A stretch of DNA of 5,685 nucleotides from an uncultured Collinsella sp. (GTDB lineage: Bacteria; Actinomycetota; Coriobacteriia; Coriobacteriales; Coriobacteriaceae). The notes beneath the pieces are model-generated. The model worked only from the letters and a program-made list of their open reading frames with translations, made no database searches and was not told the origin of the DNA. Within the stretch, counting starts at the first letter, position 1, and each line of letters begins with the position of its first letter. Shown here one piece after another: positions 1 to 5,025 of the stretch. The stretch spans positions 1 through 5,685 of the forward strand of contig CABUGR010000089.1 of assembly GCA_902491135.1 (NCBI GenBank), read 5' to 3'. Position numbers and translations under genes: made by a program.

Positions 1-576
1 TTTAGGTGCAAGCGCGAGGGGTGGGACAACTCTCTTCTTCTATTTCTTCTTCTTGAGGACGGAAGAGAGGTCACCATTCCTGCGGCGAAATCCCCCTACT
101 ACGACATGTTCCTGAACCTCAAGACTCTTCGCGATAGCTGCTATAGGTGCCCCTATGCAGGGAGATTTCGCGCCGGCGATCTTACCATCGGTGATTTTTG
201 GGGCGTCGACGTTAATAGGCCCGACGTTTTGAAAGATGCTGAGAAGTTTAATCAGATGAAAGGTGTCTCCTGCTTGCTGGTGAATAACGACCGCGGCAGG
301 GAGTTTATTGAATCCAGCAACGCTCTGGACTTGTACCCTGTCGAATTTGACGATATCGCTAAAGGCAACGATCAGCTCCGCCGCCCGAGCACCTTTCCAA
401 AAGACAGACAGCTCTATATTGACGCATTTGTCGAAGGTGGTTGGCATGCCATTGAGTGTATGTATAAAAGGCGTGAGCGGGGAATATTTTTTTATACTAA
501 GAAAATGGCACGAAGGCTTCTCCCTGAATCATTTCGGGAGATTGTCAAAAAGTATTTGAAAGATCTTGCAGACTAG
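1..576 (+). CDS. Coenzyme F420 hydrogenase/dehydrogenase beta-subunit C-terminal (FrhB/FdhB-C) family protein, 5'-truncated
   Basis: The frame is open from base 1 to the TAG at 574-576, giving the last 191 residues of a protein whose start lies outside the window. Visible family hallmarks are an opening FRCKREGW stretch, the Cys pair in SCYRCPYA (visible residues 46-53; C47 and C50) and the LTIGDFWG motif (61-68). These are typical of the C-terminal domain of FrhB/FdhB-like proteins, which bind iron-sulfur clusters and flavin. Full members are usually about 350-450 residues, so roughly half is missing. In many bacteria without F420 metabolism such genes sit in exopolysaccharide or capsule clusters beside pyruvyl transferases and glycosyltransferases, and the same role is inferred here. 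The C-terminus is basic. GC content is visibly lower than in the next gene. The internal ATG at 106 is not the start, because conserved sequence precedes it. Family assignment is firm; substrate is unknown. Confidence 0.88.
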   Translation, partial: FRCKREGWDNSLLLFLLLEDGREVTIPAAKSPYYDMFLNLKTLRDSCYRCPYAGRFRAGDLTIGDFWGVDVNRPDVLKDAEKFNQMKGVSCLLVNNDRGREFIESSNALDLYPVEFDDIAKGNDQLRRPSTFPKDRQLYIDAFVEGGWHAIECMYKRRERGIFFYTKKMARRLLPESFREIVKKYLKDLAD

Positions 577-2522
577 GTAAGGACCCACGCCTGGGCGGGC
601 CCCCCGTTGGGCTCGTAGAGCCATACCGTGTTGCCCTCCGAGGTCCGCTGCCCCCGGTCGTCCAGCGCCAGCCCGGAGGCGGACGTGAATGAGTAGCGGC
701 CTCCGCCCAGGGCCGAGACGCGCCACAGCTGCGAGGCGGAGCCGTCCGCCTCGGCCAGCACCGCCCGGTTGCCCGACTCGGTCAGCATCAGGCCGCCCGA
801 GGAGACCCTGTAGAGGCCCGTCGCCCCGTCGCGCTCGAGGGAGAGGGCGCCCGCGCCCGAGGACAGCGAGCAGCCCGATGCGGAGGCCGACACGGCCATC
901 CGGGCGTCGAGGGCGGCCGCGAGGCGGTAGGAGCCGTCGTCTATAACTTTCTCTAATGTTGCGATTCGGTCTTTTGCTGCCAGGTCGTACCTGGCGCTCC
1001 ATTTGCTGTTCGATTCCTTGGAGACGTTTGATGCCGCAGTAAGCTCAGCCTTGGCGCCTTGAACTTTCCATTCCCTCTGGTTCATCGCGTACGCAACAGT
1101 CCCGTTCTGAATCCCCGAGATGCTCGGCGGGAAGGACTGGTTGTCGACATCGATGGAAAAGCTCTCTTCTTTGGCATCCAGGTGCTGCTGAATGCGATCG
1201 GCATACTTCTCGGCCCATTCATCGGCCTTGCCATTTCGCACAAAGTAATTGTTGGATAGGTCGGTCGAGCGGTAGGCGTAGTCGTCCATCTGGTAATTTG
1301 CCGTGTGATCGGAGTGGGCGATTGCCATGAGCTCGTCGGTCAGGCCAAAGTACAGATGGCGCTGGTCCAGGTCTCCGTACCAGTTGTCGCTGGTGTCGTC
1401 CCAGGTTAGGTCCATCTGGCACCATTTGCCGTCGATCTTTACGGCGTTCCAGGTGTGGCCGTTGCCGGTGATGCGTCCGTTGGCGATGCCCGCTGCGTCA
1501 AGGAGCTTGGAGTAGATGCGCTGGTAGCTCTCGCAGGTGCCCTGGTGGCGCGTGAGGCCGCTTTCGGCCGAGCACCAGTTGAGGTTGTGGTCGTACTCCA
1601 GCTGGTCGAGCGTCCAGTCGTGGAGCCACAGGGCGCGGGCGTAGTCGGACCCGTCGGTATCGGCGCTGCATTTGTCGACTGCGGACTTCACGATGGCGCT
1701 GACCGCCGGATAGGCGTCGTCGTTCGCGCTCGCAAACACGTTTGAGCGCAGATAGTACACGCCGGCCGCCTTATCCATCAGGTAAAAGCGCAGGTAATAG
1801 GTGCCGCTAGCGGTCATTTCGAACTGGTAGTCGTGCGATGTGCATTCGCCGTTGTATTGCTGCCACTGGTTACGGCTGGGGTCGGCAACGCTTTCGCTGC
1901 TACCGTCGGGATCCATATACGTCGGTGCGTCCATGCGGAATTGGTACGCACCGCTTCCGCCCGTCGCAGTCACATGGAACGTGGTCTCCTGGCCGAGCCT
2001 CGGGTCGTTCCATTGGACGGTGAGCGTGATGTCGCCGCTTTGCGCGGTGGTGCTGTGCTGGTAGTTCGCGGCCGCGTTCGCCGGTTTGATTTCAAATGGG
2101 ATCGCGCAGGTGCCGCTGTAGTTCTGGTCGTCGGCGGTCACAACGGCGGTCGCCTGACCGATGGCTACGTTGTTCTCGTAGGCGACAGTGTACTGGTCGC
2201 TCGGCACGGTCGACGACGTGACGGTGGGCATCACGGGATTGCCCGTGTAGCGAATGTCGGTGTCCTCGATACTGAACATGCTGGCGTCGATCGGCTGCGT
2301 TGCGTTGGCCGTTACATTGGTGCCGGAGGCGGCGCTGATTTGATCGTTTGCCCGGGCTTGGCCCGACGTGGTTTCGGCTGGGCTCTCGTTAGGTTTGCCG
2401 GCGCTTTGCGCGGCGGGTTCTGGCGCACTGGCGATTTCGGCAAGCGCGGGTGACGGGATAAAACCAACCGTCATTACGAGCGAGAGCGCGATGGAAAGGA
2501 CGCAGGAGGCAGGCTTACGCAT
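573..2522 (-). CDS. Secreted transglutaminase-like protein with Ig-like repeat and C-terminal ricin-type (QxW) module
   Basis: A 649-residue protein. Residues 1-29 form a signal peptide: basic MRK, hydrophobic core, and cleavage plausible after ALA (26-28). A low-complexity Ala/Ser/Thr linker runs to about 77. Residues ~85-147 match a bacterial Ig-like repeat (YTGNP... YTVAYENNVAIG... NYSGT... FEI). Residues ~265-415 form a transglutaminase-like core with an intact triad: C330 in HQGTCESY, H356 in NGHTWNAV and D371 in QMDLTWDD. Residues ~528-649 resemble a beta-trefoil, with QLW (598-600) and QAW (644-646) motifs. It is probably an exported cysteine peptidase or protein crosslinker held to the wall or glycans by the lectin-like tail; no LPxTG sorting signal is present. 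The frame continues upstream to 2663, but ATG 2522 is preferred: it begins a clean signal peptide, has AAAAGGGG five bases upstream, and lies downstream of a candidate promoter. It stands alone, convergent with the preceding gene. Substrate is unknown. Confidence 0.93.
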   Translation of the reverse strand: MRKPASCVLSIALSLVMTVGFIPSPALAEIASAPEPAAQSAGKPNESPAETTSGQARANDQISAASGTNVTANATQPIDASMFSIEDTDIRYTGNPVMPTVTSSTVPSDQYTVAYENNVAIGQATAVVTADDQNYSGTCAIPFEIKPANAAANYQHSTTAQSGDITLTVQWNDPRLGQETTFHVTATGGSGAYQFRMDAPTYMDPDGSSESVADPSRNQWQQYNGECTSHDYQFEMTASGTYYLRFYLMDKAAGVYYLRSNVFASANDDAYPAVSAIVKSAVDKCSADTDGSDYARALWLHDWTLDQLEYDHNLNWCSAESGLTRHQGTCESYQRIYSKLLDAAGIANGRITGNGHTWNAVKIDGKWCQMDLTWDDTSDNWYGDLDQRHLYFGLTDELMAIAHSDHTANYQMDDYAYRSTDLSNNYFVRNGKADEWAEKYADRIQQHLDAKEESFSIDVDNQSFPPSISGIQNGTVAYAMNQREWKVQGAKAELTAASNVSKESNSKWSARYDLAAKDRIATLEKVIDDGSYRLAAALDARMAVSASASGCSLSSGAGALSLERDGATGLYRVSSGGLMLTESGNRAVLAEADGSASQLWRVSALGGGRYSFTSASGLALDDRGQRTSEGNTVWLYEPNGGPAQAWVLT

Positions 2523-2527
2523 GACGG

Positions 2528-2535
2528 CCCCTTTT
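2528..2535 (-). promoter_or_regulatory. Ribosome binding site that fixes the transglutaminase start
   Basis: On the minus strand AAAAGGGG is followed by CCGTC and then ATG (2522-2520). The five-base spacing and the purine-rich run support this start over the in-frame upstream ATG at 2663, which lies on the far side of the candidate promoter. Confidence 0.7.
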
Positions 2536-2549
2536 CTGTAATCGGAACA

Positions 2550-2571
2550 GGTACGATTCTGCAAGCGTACC
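2550..2571. repeat. Inverted repeat in the transglutaminase leader
   Basis: GGTACG (2550-2555) and CGTACC (2566-2571) form perfect six-base arms around a ten-base loop. The element lies between the candidate promoter and the ribosome binding site, so it could be an operator or a leader hairpin. The arms are short and chance cannot be excluded. Confidence 0.4.
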
Positions 2572-2588
2572 GGCATTTCAACGATTGC

Positions 2589-2617
2589 AGTATAAACGAA
2601 AAACCGCAGGTTGTAGA
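2589..2617 (-). promoter_or_regulatory. Candidate sigma-70-type promoter for the transglutaminase gene
   Basis: On the minus strand, TCTACA (2617-2612, four of six matches to TTGACA) is followed by a 17-base spacer and TATACT (2594-2589, five of six matches to TATAAT). Transcription would begin near 2582 and give a leader of about 60 bases. Position and spacing fit well, but this was read by eye and is untested. Confidence 0.5.
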
Positions 2618-3093
2618 CGAGTTTGGCGTGTTTCAAGGGCGCGGTAAGCATTTGCCGTTCCAAGCGATGTTGCGAACGCAGACTGGTGATTGCTTGCTGG
2701 CTTGTGGTGGTGTTTGGGTTGCTAAGCGAGGGCTGCTTGTTGCGTGGGTTGGTTTTATTGGTGTGGGTTTGGACACTGTATGGAGATGACGATGGCTGGA
2801 GCGGGGTAGGGAGTTGTGGTGCGGATTGGGGATGCTGGGTGGCTGGCCGATTGCGTGCAACGGCCTAACGCGTTGTTTGCGGTGCACGGCCAATAGATCT
2901 CTGTAGGGGGCCTACCCAACGTAAGGCGTCTGAAGGCATTTCCCTGGAAGCTCGGGCTTCCTGGATATCTTGGCGATTAAGATGCGCCCCATGCTCAGCC
3001 GGCATATAGAATGGACTGTGGACGTGACGATTGCCTGCTGCTGACATGTTGGTTAATCGACGATGGTGGCAGCGACGGAGATTGATTGGGGCA
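2618..3093. other. Gene-poor intergenic stretch with a G+T-rich tract and small stem-loops
   Basis: No convincing gene was found here. Short open frames on both strands have no recognisable motif, weak starts and odd composition (very rich in Trp/Val/Gly or in Pro/His). The plus strand from about 2690 to 2850 is strongly G+T-rich (about 95 of 120 bases in 2701-2820). To the right are small perfect stem-loops: GTAGG-GGG-CCTAC (2903-2915), GGAAGC-TCGG-GCTTCC (2946-2961) and ATCTT-GGCGATT-AAGAT (2967-2983). They could belong to a structured RNA or to a decayed or repetitive intergenic element; neither can be shown from the sequence alone. Confidence 0.5.
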
Positions 3094-3150
3094 GTCGGCA
3101 TGTTCGCGAGCGAAAAGGCGGCCCTGCTCGGCGATGTGCCGACTTTTATT
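3094..3150 (+). terminator. Long terminator-like hairpin upstream of the GmrSD gene
   Basis: Outer arms GTCGGCA (3094-3100) and TGCCGAC (3137-3143) pair perfectly. Inner arms CGCGAGC (3105-3111) and GCTCGGCG (3126-3133) pair with one bulged G. A further AGG/CCT pairing closes a small loop. TTTTATT follows at once (3144-3150). The orientation is rightward, because the minus strand has no T tract. No plus-strand gene lies between 2523 and this point, so it may end an unseen transcript or act as an attenuator in the leader of the downstream gene. Confidence 0.5.
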
Positions 3151-3209
3151 GTAGCGAAGGCGTTGGTGACGCCGAGAGGCGGCAAGGCCGACAAAACTAT
3201 TGCGAAGGC
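3138..3209 (+). repeat. Short composite direct repeat before the GmrSD start
   Basis: GCCGAC, an AT-rich spacer of about ten bases, then GCGAAGGC occurs twice: 3138-3161 and 3187-3209. The spacers differ (TTTTATTGTA versus AAAACTATT). The first copy overlaps the hairpin's 3' arm and its T tract. The second ends just before the ribosome binding site of the next gene. Both copies of GCCGAC can pair with the hairpin's 5' arm, GTCGGC. Confidence 0.5.
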
Positions 3210-3215
3210 AAGGGA
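3210..3215 (+). promoter_or_regulatory. Ribosome binding site for the GmrSD N-terminal fragment
   Basis: AAGGGA lies five bases before ATG 3221. This start gives MAFEARQS, a normal DUF262 beginning just before the conserved IPRNQRAYVW motif. The frame's earlier start at 3200 has no comparable site. Confidence 0.6.
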
Positions 3216-3220
3216 TCAAC

Positions 3221-3712
3221 ATGGCATTTGAAGCACGTCAGAGTACGGTTGGAAAGCTGCTTAATGACTCAATCTATAGAATCCCTCGCAATCAGCGCGC
3301 TTACGTGTGGGATGAGCATAACTGGAAAGATCTATTCGAAGACATCAAGCTTGTGACAGAGGAAGTTGCTACGTCGCATTTCATCGGTTCGATAGTGCTG
3401 ATGGAGGAAGAAGAAGAAGACAGCCTCGGGGTTTTTACAATAATTGATGGTCAACAAAGAGTTATTACCCTAACGCTCTTGCTGTCTAGCCTCATGTTCG
3501 CTTTCAAGAAAAGGAATATGATTAACCACGCTAATGGCACAAAAAAATATCTAGTGGCGATAGATACTAAGGATGTTGAGCACGCGATCGTCGCTCCGGA
3601 GAATCATTTATCATTAACGAGGATCGTCGAAGGAGTAATTGCTATCTCTCCTGAAGATCTGCTGTGGCTTTCTCGAAGAGCAAACGCGCGTCCGGATCAA
3701 AAGACGAACTGA
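3221..3712 (+). CDS. N-terminal fragment of the GmrSD-like protein (DUF262)
   Basis: This 163-residue frame ends at TGA 3710-3712. It contains the first part of DUF262: IPRNQRAYVW (21-30), HFIGSIVL (53-60) and IDGQQR (75-80), the conserved set linked to nucleotide binding and hydrolysis in this family. A Glu run (62-66) is encoded by a GAA repeat. Homology fades after about residue 145; the last residues before the stop look like out-of-frame sequence. Alone it lacks the rest of DUF262 and the nuclease domain, so it should not cut DNA. Confidence 0.7.
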   Translation: MAFEARQSTVGKLLNDSIYRIPRNQRAYVWDEHNWKDLFEDIKLVTEEVATSHFIGSIVLMEEEEEDSLGVFTIIDGQQRVITLTLLLSSLMFAFKKRNMINHANGTKKYLVAIDTKDVEHAIVAPENHLSLTRIVEGVIAISPEDLLWLSRRANARPDQKTN

Positions 3713-4857
3713 TCGTTAAAGCCTTCCAATATTTCAGTGCAAGTTTCGCCAAGATGAAGGATGAGGAGTTGCTGGCCTTCAGGGATGCGGTCATTTCTGT
3801 CGCATATGTAAACATCAAATCATCGTCTGAGGAAGATTCGTACACAATATTCGAAATATTGAATGCGCGAGGTATCGAGCTTGAGGACCATGAGCTTCTG
3901 AAGAACTATATTATGCGCTATATCCATCCTATAGAAAAGCGCGATGATGCAAAACAGGTATGGTCGGAAATTGAAGCAACAGTCGGCTCGAACATGAAAG
4001 CTTTTTTGCGTCACTACGCAATTCAAAAATATCGCCTAGGTCAAGGCGACAAGGATGGAGCATATAAGAAAATAAGGGATTTTACGGATCCAAAGAAGGC
4101 TGCTGATCTTCTCTATGATTTAAGGCTAAAAGCCGGATATTATGCAGAGATTGTCGAGCCAACCAGCGATGACAGAAATGCGGAAATCTTGAGTTTCTTA
4201 AGAACACACAATGTCCGCGTCTTCAGGCCGCTTCTTATGAGTTTAATGCACGCTCGCGAAATAGAGCAGCTAACGAGCGAGCAGTATGATGATGCGATTG
4301 GATTTATTTACCGGTTCTATATTTGCTATAAGATAATCGGGGGAATGGAGTCGAACCACCTATCGGATTCGATCGTGAAACACTCATACGCAATCGAGTT
4401 GAACTGCACCCAGCAAGTGTTAGATGAGTGGAAAAATAGTTTTAACGAAAAACTGCCTTCAGAAGAAACATTTCGAATTAATCTCCTTTCGCTTGGATGG
4501 TCTCATTCGTGGCCGTTGTATAGCGAAACAAAGTTGAAGGATCGCTGCAAGTTGGTCCTTGCCTTGCTCGAGGAGCTTAAGTCTGGTGTTAGGGTTTCTG
4601 AGGCATTCACAATAGAGCACATTCTTCCGGATTCGCAGGCTCAGGAAAACTCGATTATTGGGAACTTGCTCATGCTAGAAGAGCGACTTAACGCGAAATG
4701 TAAAGACAAATCGCTTAAGGAAAAGCTGCCCATATACGCTGAATCGCGTTATGCCACTACAAGAGCTTTTGCTAAACGCTATGCGAATGGTTGTTTTGAC
4801 GTTAAGAAGCGCGTTGATTTTATCGCGAAAGATTTGTTTGAAATGGTCATCCACTAG
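3664..4857 (+). CDS. C-terminal fragment of the GmrSD-like protein (end of DUF262 + DUF1524 nuclease)
   Basis: This frame is open from 3655 and could start at GTG 3664, giving 397 residues, although no good ribosome binding site precedes that codon. Residues 59-83 carry the conserved YTIFEILNARG...LLKNYIM segment of DUF262. The nuclease core follows at about 311-365: E318-H319 in IEHILPD, G333-N334 in IIGNL and N343 in ERLN, the expected DUF1524 catalytic and metal-binding elements. The nuclease residues therefore look intact and damage is limited to the frame change upstream. Independent translation is possible but unlikely to give a working enzyme without the IDGQQR half. Confidence 0.75.
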   Translation: MAFSKSKRASGSKDELIVKAFQYFSASFAKMKDEELLAFRDAVISVAYVNIKSSSEEDSYTIFEILNARGIELEDHELLKNYIMRYIHPIEKRDDAKQVWSEIEATVGSNMKAFLRHYAIQKYRLGQGDKDGAYKKIRDFTDPKKAADLLYDLRLKAGYYAEIVEPTSDDRNAEILSFLRTHNVRVFRPLLMSLMHAREIEQLTSEQYDDAIGFIYRFYICYKIIGGMESNHLSDSIVKHSYAIELNCTQQVLDEWKNSFNEKLPSEETFRINLLSLGWSHSWPLYSETKLKDRCKLVLALLEELKSGVRVSEAFTIEHILPDSQAQENSIIGNLLMLEERLNAKCKDKSLKEKLPIYAESRYATTRAFAKRYANGCFDVKKRVDFIAKDLFEMVIH

Positions 4858-4858
4858 C

Positions 4859-4963
4859 TTGCACCGCGCGGCCGCGGCGCTTGAGCTCGTCAAGAAGTGC
4901 ATCGACCCGGCGATAAGGCGGCAGGCCGAAGGGTTCGAATGGGATCCGAAAGCGCTGGAGTAG
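4859..4963 (+). pseudogene. Orphan C-terminal remnant of an unrecognised gene
   Basis: One base after the GmrSD stop, composition jumps to GC-rich, and one frame reads LHRAAAALELVKKCIDPAI and then RRQAEGFEWDPKALE to a TAG at 4961-4963. It looks like genuine protein: an amphipathic Ala/Leu/Lys helix with an acidic-aromatic tail and strong G/C preference at third codon positions. There is no plausible start; the frame only continues backwards as nonsense inside the GmrSD gene. I do not recognise the family. The likely reading is the tail of a gene whose front was replaced when the GmrSD cassette arrived. It ends 62 bases before the NTPase start, consistent with a former operon partner. Confidence 0.5.
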
Positions 4964-5011
4964 GCTCTCGCGTGGCCATAGGAAAGGTAAGGGTGGAAAC
5001 CGATGGCGGAC

Positions 5012-5017
5012 AAGGAG
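5012..5017 (+). promoter_or_regulatory. Ribosome binding site that favours the GTG 5026 start
   Basis: AAGGAG lies eight bases before GTG 5026, the best Shine-Dalgarno match in the interval. In-frame GTG codons at 4972 and 4993 have weaker or poorly spaced sites (GGAG at 4957-4960; AAGG runs directly against 4993). Confidence 0.55.
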
Positions 5018-5025
5018 CGACCAAG

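Larger units (their letters stand above)
3221..4857 (+). pseudogene. GmrSD-type (DUF262 + DUF1524) restriction endonuclease, disrupted by a frameshift
   Basis: Two overlapping frames together give one complete GmrSD-like protein. The first carries the ParB-like DUF262 motifs IPRNQRAYVW (residues 21-30) and IDGQQR (75-80). The second carries the rest of DUF262 (FEILNARGIELEDHELLKNY) and a DUF1524 His-Me/HNH-like nuclease core (IEHILPD, IIGNLLMLEERLN). Proteins of this family use NTP and cleave phage DNA with modified, for example glucosylated, cytosines. The reading frame must step back one base between 3655 and 3712; inserting one base there would restore a protein of about 545 residues, a normal length. 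The split falls inside DUF262, not at the natural GmrS/GmrD boundary, so two functional subunits are unlikely. The gene is visibly AT-rich (about 37% GC in 3901-3960), unlike the ~60% GC NTPase gene to the right, which points to transfer. A sequencing error is possible. Confidence 0.85.

Noticed and set aside
30..56. CTT-rich trinucleotide tract in the FrhB-like gene as a phase-variable repeat
   Set aside because: Gain or loss of three-base units keeps the frame, so it cannot switch the gene; it just encodes a Leu-rich strand.
520..540. Hairpin CTCCC...GGGAG near the convergent gene ends, as a bidirectional terminator
   Set aside because: It lies inside the first coding region and no T tract follows the stem on either strand.
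610..622. GGCTC-GTA-GAGCC hairpin as a terminator for the first gene
   Set aside because: It is a short stem inside the transglutaminase coding sequence without a following T run.
529..1002. Arg/Gly/Pro-rich open frames on both strands across 529-1002
   Set aside because: They are shadows of the GC-rich lectin-module sequence; residue composition is not protein-like and the true frame has clear QxW motifs.
2523..2663. N-terminal extension of the transglutaminase protein to ATG 2663
   Set aside because: It would place 47 residues before the signal peptide and overlap the candidate promoter; ATG 2522 has a good ribosome binding site.
2623..2868. Plus-strand 81-codon frame in the intergenic region
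   Set aside because: It starts at TTG with no clear ribosome binding site, and the Trp/Val/Gly-rich translation simply reflects the G+T-rich tract.
3541..3547. A AAA AAA run in the correct phase for -1 ribosomal frameshifting in the GmrSD gene
   Set aside because: The -1 frame entered here reaches TAA at 3568-3570, and the downstream frame needed opens only at 3655, so slippage at this site cannot join the two halves.
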